Shown one piece after another: positions 33,127 to 41,023 of a DNA stretch of 64,000 nucleotides. A program made the position numbers and the translations under genes. A model generated the notes under the pieces. The model was not told the origin of the DNA, ran no database searches, and saw only the letters and a list, made by a program, of their open reading frames with translations. Numbering within the stretch: the first letter of the stretch is position 1; the number at the start of each line of letters is the position of its first letter. Source of the stretch: Venatoribacter pacificus (GTDB lineage Bacteria > Pseudomonadota > Gammaproteobacteria > Pseudomonadales > Oceanobacteraceae); contig NZ_JAOANI010000015.1 in NCBI RefSeq assembly GCF_025318105.1, positions 248,001 through 312,000 of the forward strand, in the 5' to 3' direction.

Positions 33127-34106
33127 TATTCGTTCTCCGACGTCACCAGCCCCTGCGCACGACAATCGAGCACGCGATAATCGCGCGCCGACGCCTGCCA
33201 GATGCTGGTATGGGTAAGTTGATAGTTGGAAACAGGCGGCGCATTCAGCGGTGCTTTATGGCCCAGCACCACCAGCTGTAACTGGCGGAAATCCGGACGC
33301 GCCAGCGCCTGCAGATCGCGGCTGCGCAGGCTCTCGGCCATCATGTACATCTGCGCCAGTGCCGCGTTGCTTTGCGGCAGGCCATTGGCATCGAGCAGCT
33401 CGCCACCCAGAATGCCGCCCAGATACGACAGCAGATTCAGCGCCGAATAATTACGCCCGTGTTCGCTGTCCGGCGCACCCGGTGCGTTACTCAGTTGTTG
33501 TTGTGCCGTCGCCAGCGCCTGCAACGCGGCCACGCCATCGGCGCGTTGCGGCGTATCGTACTGCCATTGGGTCATATAGCGGCCAGCCAATGGACCACGC
33601 GCGTTTGCCGCGACCACACACTGATGACCGGCGGCATTCAGACTGGCCGCCAGATGATCACTCAGCTGCTGCAACCCCTCCGCAGTGGCCGGTTTTTTCA
33701 GCCGCAGCCACAGGTGCGTGGCCTGAGCATCGGCCGACACCAGCCGCCGCTGCACCAGCGGATGTTCTTCCACCAGCGCCTGCAGGCGCTGCATACCAGC
33801 GGCGTTCAGTTCGCCTTTTTCGATAATGCGGCGGAAGCGCACTTCGTCCTGCTGGGCGACGATCACGTTCATGCTGGCCAGGCTGTCGACGCTGCGCAGC
33901 AACGGCTCACCGTCACTGCCCTGCACCTGCCATAAGCCTTCAACCGCCGTCACCAGTTGCGGCAACAACTCCGCCTGATACACGCCGTGCGGCGGGTATA
34001 AACTGATCACCTGCCATTCGTCGTGTTCGGTCAGCGGTTGGGCCGCCTGTGCTGTCGTTGCCGACAGCACACACGCCAACAGCAGCGTGTTCATCACCCT
34101 AGGCAT
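33126..34106 (-). CDS. Secreted protein resembling the periplasmic porter domains of MMPL/RND transporters
   Basis: A 326-residue protein with signal peptide (MPRVMNTLLLACVLSATTAQA) and no further membrane helix. Two stretches resemble the adjacent transporter's periplasmic loops by eye. LRSVDSLASMNVI ... LQALVEEHPLVQRRLVSADAQATHLWLRL parallels VRSLARMEHIEAF ... LREAVLANPMFINGLVSPKGNATTIQVEF. LPQSNAALAQMYMMAESLRSRDLQALARPDFRQLQLVV parallels LPSDLTQPMLAQYYLLYENANGQDLFDVVDRRFSNGRILTVL. It therefore seems to be a soluble two-subdomain copy of the porter region. ATG 34106 lies 7 nt after GGAG and overlaps the transporter stop; ATG 34094 is possible. Function is not established; an adaptor or regulatory partner of the pump is inferred. 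Confidence 0.7.
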   Translation of the reverse strand: MPRVMNTLLLACVLSATTAQAAQPLTEHDEWQVISLYPPHGVYQAELLPQLVTAVEGLWQVQGSDGEPLLRSVDSLASMNVIVAQQDEVRFRRIIEKGELNAAGMQRLQALVEEHPLVQRRLVSADAQATHLWLRLKKPATAEGLQQLSDHLAASLNAAGHQCVVAANARGPLAGRYMTQWQYDTPQRADGVAALQALATAQQQLSNAPGAPDSEHGRNYSALNLLSYLGGILGGELLDANGLPQSNAALAQMYMMAESLRSRDLQALARPDFRQLQLVVLGHKAPLNAPPVSNYQLTHTSIWQASARDYRVLDCRAQGLVTSENE

Positions 34107-36660
34107 TGGCCGGCTCCGCCTGCGGCTCGTCGGCACGTTCAGCAACCGTCGCCTGTGGTGCATCCGGGCGATGGAAGGCCGGCAACACCAGCAACGCAAA
34201 CAGCGCACTGAACAGCATGGTGAGCGAGATAAAGTAGCCCAGGTTCACCAGAGCCTGATAACCCGACAGCGTCAGCACCAGGAAGCCAAAGCCCAGCGCC
34301 AGGGTGTTAATCAGAATCGGTTTACCGCAGTACTGCAGCGCATTGGCCACCAGCTCGGCATGATCCTGACCTTTACTGAGACGCAGCGCGGCAATGGTAT
34401 GAATGGCGTAGTCGATGCCGATACCAAAGGAGATGGCCGCAATAATGGAGGTGCCGATATCCAGTGCGGTGCCGGTCAGCGCCATCAGGGTAAACACACC
34501 CACCAGCGTAAACAGCAGCGGTAGCAACGCCAGCAAACCGAGGCGCAGCGAACGCAGAATGGCGACCACCAGTAACGCAATCAGTACCACCGCCAGCAGC
34601 AGACTCTGGATCTGACCGCCGACCACAGCATCGGTGGTAGACACCAGAATTTCACCATAACCGGCGGCGCGGATGCTGACCCCGGCCGGCAGCACGTTGC
34701 GTGCTTCGTTCATCACGCGCTCGATCACGCCGCCCACTTCGGATGAACGGTCACTGTGCAGCACGGTGAGAATGCGGCCATTGGAGAAGCGGCGGTCAAC
34801 CACATCAAACAAATCCTGACCGTTGGCGTTTTCGTACAGCAGGTAGTACTGCGCCAGCATCGGCTGGGTCAGATCTGACGGCAGACGGTAATCGGCGGCA
34901 CTGCCGCTGGTCTCACCTTCACCAGCGCTCAGTACCTGATGCATGCGCTCGATAAAGTTCACCGGCGAAATGGTAAAGCCCACCAATGGATCGTTGTTCA
35001 GCTGCTGTTGCAGTTTTTCCACCGCCAGCATCACCTGCGGCTGTTTGAAGGCATCCACCTCTTTGCTTTCCAGCAGAAAGCTGACCACCGTCGAGCCGCC
35101 GAAGTTGGCGTTAATGGCGGCGTCATCCTGACGGATACGGCTGTCAGCTTCGAAGTAACCGATCACCTGATTATCCACGGTCAGGTTCTGCTGGGTGTAA
35201 AGCAGACCACCGGCCATCAGTACCACAACCGCCATGACCACCGCTTTACCATGACCAGCGACGCGTCCGAGCAGGCCCATAAAGCGGCTGACCAGAGTGC
35301 TGACCAATAAGCCGAAACGCGGTGGCGGTGCTTTCCACAGAATCACCAGCGCCGGTAAGAACAGCATGGTAACGATCCAGGCGAACAACACACCAAGACC
35401 CACAAAGATTCCGAATTCGCGAATGAAGATAACTTCGGTCCAGCTCAGAGCGAAGAAGCCTGCCATGGTGGTGATGGTCGTCACCAGCATAGGCCAGAAC
35501 AGTTTGCGCAACGCATCCGACGCCGCCTGAGTGCGGGCCGCACGGTCGGGATTAGCCGGTAGCAGACGGTAGTAAGTAGCGAGGAAGTGAATGGCGTCAC
35601 AGACCGCGATGGCAATAATGAACACCGGCAGCATGGAGGTAACGATGTTCTGCTTCACGCCGAACGCCGCCATCGTGCCCAAGGTCCAGAACAGCGCAAT
35701 CACAGCGATCATCAGCGGCGCAACCACGCCCTGCAAACGGCCAAAGCTGAGCAGCAGCACGACGATAATCACCAGCAGCACACCCGGCAGCAGCGTCTGG
35801 TTATCCTGCTCCATACTGGTGGCGGTCTGCGCCGCGATCATTGGTGGGCCGCTCAGGTAAACGCGGTCGCTGAAGCCTTCGCGCGCGCTCACATCGTTGA
35901 TGATGCGACTGATTTCACCGTAAGCCAGCAACATGGACGGCGAATCATCTTCGTCGATATTAAACTCCACCTGAATGGTGGTGGCGTTACCTTTGGGCGA
36001 TACCAGGCCGTTAATAAACATCGGATTGGCCAGCACGGCCTCACGCAACGCCTGCCGTTCGGCGTCGTTCTGCGGCAGGGTTTTCATCAGCGGGCGTACA
36101 TCCAGACCGCCGGTAAAGGCTTCGATGTGCTCCATGCGCGCCAGACTGCGCACCCGTTTAACCGGACGCAGGCGCACCGCCAGATTCTCCAGCCAGGCTT
36201 TATCCAGCGCACTGATGCTTTCCTGCTGCGCCAGACGTTTGAGCGCCGGAATATCCTGCGGTGTCAGCCCATCCTGCAGCAGGGCATTGGCCTGCGGCAT
36301 GGTCAGCACGCCGTCTTCCGCCAGCGCGGTTAGACGCTGACTGTCGGCTTCACTGATCAGCAACATGCGTTCAAAGGTGCGGCTTAACTCCTGCACCGTC
36401 GCCAGACTGCGGGCGTTGAACACATTGCCTTGCGGATTATCGATGGCGACAAAGGCCTGCTCACCGGTGTTGGAGAACAGACGCTTGGTATCGTGATCGG
36501 CCACCCGGCTGGGGTGGCTGTTATCGATCATGTACGGCGTGCTGTTAATCTGCAGCTGGCCGGCAGCGCCTAACGCCAGCACCGTGACCAGCAACAGACC
36601 CAGCATCATCAGCCAGGGGTGACGCTGCACCCCGGTAAATAATTGCATTACGGCATTCAT
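34099..36660 (-). CDS. MMPL/RND-family transporter (HpnN-like)
   Basis: An 853-residue inner-membrane transporter with 12 predicted helices in two repeats, each with a large periplasmic loop. After TM1 comes INSTPYMIDNSHPSRVADHDTKRLF; TM4 contains FIIAIAVCDAIHFLATYYRLL and TM10 SFGIGIDYAIHTIAALRLSK, with the family's conserved Asp-x-Ile-His / Asp-Tyr-Ala-x-His acids. MMPL proteins move lipids, hopanoids and pigments to the outer envelope using the proton gradient. It overlaps the acyl-CoA dehydrogenase stop by 4 bases (ATGA). Context (LolA-like protein, OM barrel) supports lipid-type export rather than drug efflux. Confidence 0.92.
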   Translation of the reverse strand: MNAVMQLFTGVQRHPWLMMLGLLLVTVLALGAAGQLQINSTPYMIDNSHPSRVADHDTKRLFSNTGEQAFVAIDNPQGNVFNARSLATVQELSRTFERMLLISEADSQRLTALAEDGVLTMPQANALLQDGLTPQDIPALKRLAQQESISALDKAWLENLAVRLRPVKRVRSLARMEHIEAFTGGLDVRPLMKTLPQNDAERQALREAVLANPMFINGLVSPKGNATTIQVEFNIDEDDSPSMLLAYGEISRIINDVSAREGFSDRVYLSGPPMIAAQTATSMEQDNQTLLPGVLLVIIVVLLLSFGRLQGVVAPLMIAVIALFWTLGTMAAFGVKQNIVTSMLPVFIIAIAVCDAIHFLATYYRLLPANPDRAARTQAASDALRKLFWPMLVTTITTMAGFFALSWTEVIFIREFGIFVGLGVLFAWIVTMLFLPALVILWKAPPPRFGLLVSTLVSRFMGLLGRVAGHGKAVVMAVVVLMAGGLLYTQQNLTVDNQVIGYFEADSRIRQDDAAINANFGGSTVVSFLLESKEVDAFKQPQVMLAVEKLQQQLNNDPLVGFTISPVNFIERMHQVLSAGEGETSGSAADYRLPSDLTQPMLAQYYLLYENANGQDLFDVVDRRFSNGRILTVLHSDRSSEVGGVIERVMNEARNVLPAGVSIRAAGYGEILVSTTDAVVGGQIQSLLLAVVLIALLVVAILRSLRLGLLALLPLLFTLVGVFTLMALTGTALDIGTSIIAAISFGIGIDYAIHTIAALRLSKGQDHAELVANALQYCGKPILINTLALGFGFLVLTLSGYQALVNLGYFISLTMLFSALFALLVLPAFHRPDAPQATVAERADEPQAEPANA

Positions 36661-37907
36661 GCAATGGCCTCCTCAGCTGGCTGGCTAAAGGCGGTGGTGG
36701 CCGGATTCTGATTCTGATAGACGCCGAGGTTCAGGCCATCGCGCATGCGCTCGCCCTTACGGAAGCCTTCAACCAGATTGGTCCAGATCACATGGCGGTG
36801 AATTTCGATGGTGCCTCCGGCAAAGAACACACCGATGGAATCGCGCAGCAAACGCTCAAAATACTTGTCGCGGCGATAACCGGAATTACCGTGAATACGA
36901 ATGGCGTTCAGACAGGCTTCGTGCAGGCTTTCGGTGGCGATCATCTTCACCATTGACGCCAGACTGGAGCAATCGACACCCTGCTCCATGCTGTCCATCG
37001 CCCGCAGCAGAACGCTGCGCAGCACTTCCACCTGGCAATACATATCGACGATCTGCCCCTGAATGTACTGGTTCTCACCAATCGGACGGCCAAATGCCAG
37101 ACGCTCCTGACTGTAACGCAGGCAGTCTTCCACCAGCGGTTCCATGCAGCCGGTAATCACCAGACCGGTCAGTACACGCTCGACCAGGAAGGCGAAATAC
37201 AGCACATTCAGACCACCACCCACGCCACCCACCACCGCGGATTCCGGCACCAGCACATCGTTAAAGTTAAACGCACCAATTGGCGTGCCACGGTTGCCCA
37301 ACAGCTCAAATGGCTCACTGCGTTCCAGCCCCGGCACATCGGTACCGGTAATAAAACAGGTCACCGATTTATCACCGGCACCTTCGACATGGGCAAAGGT
37401 CATTACCACGTCCGCCTGCGGCGCATTGGTGATGTTCCACTTCTGACCATTAATGCGGAAGCCGTTCAGCTCCTGCGTCGCGCTTAATTTCATGGCACGG
37501 ACATCGGAGCCACAGCCCTGTTCGGTAATGGCAAATGAGCCCAGTAATTCACCGCGGATCAGGCCCGGCAACCAGCGCTGCTTTTGCTCTTCTGTGCCGT
37601 AGCTGAGCAATCCGGCCTGCACCAGACCCACCTGAGCGACAAAGGACACCAGTACGCCCATGTCCTGACTACCACGGGAAAAACCCTCCAGCGCGGCAGT
37701 AAACTCGCGCAGGCCCAGACCACGGCCACCAAACTCTTCCGGCATATGCAGGCCAAACAGCCCGCTGGCACCCAGGTCGCGCCAGATCTGACGGTCAAAA
37801 GTCAGCGTGATATCACGCGAGGCGGCACTCGGACGTACCCGCTCACGGGCGACCTGTTCGTAAAAATCCCGGATTTCCTGCTGTTGTTCGTTCCATACCG
37901 ATTTCAT
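36657..37907 (-). CDS. Acyl-CoA dehydrogenase family flavoprotein
   Basis: A 416-residue FAD enzyme with the three ACAD regions: N-terminal helices (LRQ-type, GASGLFGLHMPEEFGGRGLGLREF), middle beta domain (GELLGSFAITEQGCGSDVRAM ... KWNITNAPQADVVMTFA) and C-terminal helices (AFGRPIGENQYIQGQIVDMY, FAGGTIEIHRHVIW). The usual catalytic Glu of the EGT motif is Gly here, but LVERVLTG places a Glu in the helix where isovaleryl-CoA dehydrogenase has its base. Branched or unusual acyl substrates are thus plausible. It overlaps both neighbours by 4 bases (ATGA), between the ThiF-like and transporter genes. Confidence 0.9.
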   Translation of the reverse strand: MKSVWNEQQQEIRDFYEQVARERVRPSAASRDITLTFDRQIWRDLGASGLFGLHMPEEFGGRGLGLREFTAALEGFSRGSQDMGVLVSFVAQVGLVQAGLLSYGTEEQKQRWLPGLIRGELLGSFAITEQGCGSDVRAMKLSATQELNGFRINGQKWNITNAPQADVVMTFAHVEGAGDKSVTCFITGTDVPGLERSEPFELLGNRGTPIGAFNFNDVLVPESAVVGGVGGGLNVLYFAFLVERVLTGLVITGCMEPLVEDCLRYSQERLAFGRPIGENQYIQGQIVDMYCQVEVLRSVLLRAMDSMEQGVDCSSLASMVKMIATESLHEACLNAIRIHGNSGYRRDKYFERLLRDSIGVFFAGGTIEIHRHVIWTNLVEGFRKGERMRDGLNLGVYQNQNPATTAFSQPAEEAIA

Positions 37908-39667
37908 AACTGAGCCTCCAATTCCTTTGCTGCGTTACTGCGGCTTGCGTTTAAGGCAGCCAGCAGTGCGTTGTCATCCAGATCAAGCAATGCTTCTACT
38001 TCATCGGCGCGCGCCTGATTGATATCCGCCAGCAACAGCCAGAACGGACGCACATCGCGGCCAACATAACGGTGGTGATAGAGGTGGTCGGCCGGCAGGC
38101 AGGATTCACGCGCCGGCAGTAATTGCGGGTTAAAACCAAAGAAGGTGAGGTTGCGCAGAGTCACGTTTTTCTCGCCGTCGCCGACAAAGGCGCTGATGCC
38201 ATAGCGGCTATCGGATACCACCTGGCGATAAGCGCTCAGCAGCATAATACCGACCCGCGCATTCAGTACCGGATCATCCAGCTCGGCTTTGGTTACCCGG
38301 CCAATTTCGCGCACCGCGGCAACCGGAATTCCCTGTAACTCATCAACCCCAGCGAACAGATCACGGCCAAAAGCCTGCTCAACACCATAGTGCGGACGCT
38401 CGGTGCTGGAGAACGGCAGGTTATCGGACAGCGGCGCTTTCAGCGTCGAGTAACCCAGCAACTGGCTACTTTGAGTATCAATCAGCACCAGATGCACATC
38501 CTGCGGGCTGAGATTGCTCAGTGGTTCATGATGCAGCAGGCGACGTGCCGCCTGATCGGGGTTAATAAAGCCAACGCGGGCGTAATGCACAAAGGCAAAA
38601 CGTAACAGTTGGCGTGCCAGCGGCCCGGCCAGTTGCTCATGGGGAATGGCAAAGGCCGAGATGCCGGCACGTTCGGTCAGCAGCTGATCGCGGTAGTTGT
38701 GCAACTCCGGCATCAGCGGCAGTTGGTAATGGCGCAATGAGCGTTCAAGGAAGAACGGATCACTGTCACCGCCCGGGCCGTTAGCCCAGGCACGCAGGCC
38801 GCTGCGTAATTCGCTCACGGCGGCTTCGTCACGCGCCTGGTCATCACTGGCCTGAGGTTTGCGCATCAGGCTCCACAGATCAACGTAGTTGTCGGTTTCC
38901 ACCGCCCGCTCATTCAGAATGTCGAGCACCAGTGTCGAACCCAGCACACCAAATAAATTCGCCGCCAGACACAGCTGCGAGGTGTAATCCTTACCCTGCT
39001 GATGGCGGGCCAGTTCGTCGAACATTTCCAGCGGAATAAATTCATCCGGAATTAATCGTGCGCAAGCCTGCAGCGGATCCAGCGTTGCGACCTCTTCGGC
39101 ATTCAGCAGGCCGGCCATTAATGGCAGCGTGCCATCGCGGTAATCAAACACCGGCACATACTGCGCCGCCGCCATGTCATAACCGCAGATAACCGCTTTT
39201 TGATTGCGGTGCGCCACTTCGTGCAGCAGGAATTTCATTTCCAGACCCGAACGTCCGGTAACGTCGACGGCATCAATAATCACATCAGCCCATTCAACCA
39301 ATGCATCCACATTGTCCGGCGTAATGCCGTTGGCATAGCCGTCGATCTGCACAAACGGATTGATCTGACTCATGCGCTCGTGGAATACATCAACTTTTGA
39401 GCGGCCAACATCGGTCAGCACCATATTCTGGCGGTTAGCGTTATTCAGTTCATAACTGCCGTTATCTGCCAATGCCAGCTGTTCTGCGCCACTGCGCACC
39501 AGTACTTCAATAACGCTGCCACCGGTTGAACCACAGCCGGCGATGAGGATGTGTGCCTGTCGTAAACGCTGCTGTTCTTTGTCGCTGATAAAACCTGCAT
39601 TACGCAGCGTAAATTCGTGATAAAAACTTTGGGCGTCTCCCGACCATCCCGGATTTTGCTCTGCCAT
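37904..39667 (-). CDS. ThiF/E1-like adenylating protein with unknown C-terminal domain
   Basis: A 587-residue protein. Residues about 40-180 are a ThiF/MoeB/E1-type nucleotide-binding domain: HILIAGCGSTGGSVIEVLVRSG (GxGxxG), ADNGSYELNNANRQ (the ATP-contacting N-x-x-R), and WADVIIDAVDVTGRSG (catalytic Asp region). No CxxC zinc pairs are visible. The C-terminal about 250 residues are unrelated to E1: LRFAFVHYARVGFINPDQAARRLL and VHLVLIDTQSSQLLGYSTLKAP recall N-acyltransferase folds (GNAT or autoinducer-synthase type), an inference only. AGGAGG precedes ATG 39667. It is the first gene of the six-gene operon ending at 31112 and probably activates a carboxylate of the product precursor. Confidence 0.8.
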   Translation of the reverse strand: MAEQNPGWSGDAQSFYHEFTLRNAGFISDKEQQRLRQAHILIAGCGSTGGSVIEVLVRSGAEQLALADNGSYELNNANRQNMVLTDVGRSKVDVFHERMSQINPFVQIDGYANGITPDNVDALVEWADVIIDAVDVTGRSGLEMKFLLHEVAHRNQKAVICGYDMAAAQYVPVFDYRDGTLPLMAGLLNAEEVATLDPLQACARLIPDEFIPLEMFDELARHQQGKDYTSQLCLAANLFGVLGSTLVLDILNERAVETDNYVDLWSLMRKPQASDDQARDEAAVSELRSGLRAWANGPGGDSDPFFLERSLRHYQLPLMPELHNYRDQLLTERAGISAFAIPHEQLAGPLARQLLRFAFVHYARVGFINPDQAARRLLHHEPLSNLSPQDVHLVLIDTQSSQLLGYSTLKAPLSDNLPFSSTERPHYGVEQAFGRDLFAGVDELQGIPVAAVREIGRVTKAELDDPVLNARVGIMLLSAYRQVVSDSRYGISAFVGDGEKNVTLRNLTFFGFNPQLLPARESCLPADHLYHHRYVGRDVRPFWLLLADINQARADEVEALLDLDDNALLAALNASRSNAAKELEAQL

Positions 39668-40014
39668 AATCCCCTCCTGACAAGCTGCCATATCATCCTG
39701 AAAATTAATTCCGCAGAACTGCCGGTTTCGGTCCGGATGCGTAAAAACCAATGTTTTCCGCTTTAATTTCCGAAGCGCCGTTCTTCTCAAGCCTGCGGAG
39801 CCCGGATGCTAGGGAGGGCATTCATGACAGCACAACCACCGATTCTTAATTGCTGTCATGAAAAAACCACTGAGTTTTCTGATAATAAAAAGCGTGAAAA
39901 AAATGCAATAAAAGTGACACGATCGTGCAGTCCAATAGGCGGCGGAAAACGCAACAGAACATTGGAATAAACGTTCAGAAGTGGTTGATTTTTAAGCAAC
40001 AGGAAAACAAAGAT
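39668..40014 (-). promoter_or_regulatory. Upstream region of the ThiF-MMPL operon
   Basis: A 347-bp, A/T-rich region that must hold the promoter for the long minus-strand operon. A perfect 10-bp palindrome CACGATCGTG lies at 39918-39927, about 250 bp from the start codon. No -10/-35 pair stands out clearly. Confidence 0.4.
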
Positions 40015-40046
40015 AAAAAAACAGCGCCATGGGCGCTGTTTTTTTA
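40015..40046. terminator. Rho-independent terminator after the PAS gene
   Basis: Stem AACAGCGCC/GGCGCTGTT with a 3-base loop, flanked by A and T runs on both sides, immediately downstream (minus strand) of the PAS protein gene. Confidence 0.9.
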
Positions 40047-40059
40047 TCCTGTATTTTTT

Positions 40060-40947
40060 TCAGGCAGAGGCAGGTAATAAACGGTGGAGATCGGGCGGCA
40101 CCTGAGCGAGGTCCCAAAGGAAACTGTCCAGTTTGAACGTTGCATTGCGTATTTGATGATCGATCTGCGCCAGTTCCTGCTGCACCTGTAAAAAACGTTG
40201 CTGGCGACGCATGGATGACAGTGCCTGTTTAACCTTCTCCGGATCGGAACCGACATACTGGCGTTTGCGTTTACCATTTTTCTGCGGTTCGATCAGATAC
40301 AGATAACGCCCCTGATGCCAGAACGGTGTGGCATCGACTCGCGGTAACTGCCGCATATCATCCAGCTCACTGAGCAAATGTGTGCGTAATACTTTCAGCC
40401 GTTCCAGCTGATCGTGAATACGTTCAACTTTATCGCCTAATAATTGCTGATCGCCCATACCCTGCAGATGAATTTGCTGCCGTGATAAATCGGTAACGGT
40501 CATCATGCAGCCACGAAAACAGCCATCGCTGCTGGGAATCGCGGTGGCAGATATCTGCACCCAATGCATATCGCGGCTGCGGCTGATGAGACGGATAGTA
40601 AAACGGCTGCTGCCGTGCATGCTGAATAAACGCTGACGTAATATTTCTGCATCGTCGCGCGGCATCAGTTCGGTTAATGGCCGCCCGGCCAGCTCTGCCG
40701 GAGCATAGCCGCAGAGACGAACCAGATACGGATTCATATAGGTGATATGACCACCGGCATTAACCACCAGCATGCCGTCTTCCGCCAACTCGACAAGAGT
40801 CTCGTAGCAGCGGCTGCGTTCATTGCTGGTGCAGGTGGTGATTTTAGGCAGTGGCGTTTCGTCCACGGCACTGTGCGAGAAAGACACCGGTACTTCCATA
40901 TCAGGATCGTACTGGCTCAGCAGGTGAATCAGATCTGCAGCGCGCAT
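40060..40947 (-). CDS. PAS-domain protein with basic C-terminal region
   Basis: A 295-residue cytosolic protein. A PAS domain at about residues 48-160 is clear: ETLVELAEDGMLVVNAGGHITYMNPYLVRLCGYAPAELAGRPLTELM and HWVQISATAIPSSDGCFRGCMMTVTDLS. A coiled linker follows, then a compact basic domain (FWHQGRYLYLIEPQKNGKRKRQYVGSDPEKVKQAL) with a GxYxYL...GKxRxxYVG pattern also found in short DUF6788-like proteins, and a final helix. No kinase, GGDEF, EAL or HTH domain is present. ATG 40947 follows GGAGG by 8 nt; ATG 40983 is not supported. Function is unknown; a redox or ligand sensor acting through a nucleic-acid or protein partner is possible. Confidence 0.72.
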   Translation of the reverse strand: MRAADLIHLLSQYDPDMEVPVSFSHSAVDETPLPKITTCTSNERSRCYETLVELAEDGMLVVNAGGHITYMNPYLVRLCGYAPAELAGRPLTELMPRDDAEILRQRLFSMHGSSRFTIRLISRSRDMHWVQISATAIPSSDGCFRGCMMTVTDLSRQQIHLQGMGDQQLLGDKVERIHDQLERLKVLRTHLLSELDDMRQLPRVDATPFWHQGRYLYLIEPQKNGKRKRQYVGSDPEKVKQALSSMRRQQRFLQVQQELAQIDHQIRNATFKLDSFLWDLAQVPPDLHRLLPASA

Positions 40948-41023
40948 TGGCTCATCCTCCGTGATCTTGTCGCCGAATGACAATGGCCGCGATGATGAAT
41001 GACCATGGCGGGTGACGCAAGTC

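Noticed and set aside
35587..36333. Plus-strand open frame of 248 codons opposite the MMPL gene
   Set aside because: Antisense shadow rich in His/Gln/Arg with no recognisable domain.
36657..37907. Acyl-CoA dehydrogenase as a catalytically dead enzyme because the EGT Glu is Gly
   Set aside because: A Glu in LVERVLTG sits where isovaleryl-CoA dehydrogenase has its base, so activity is likely kept.
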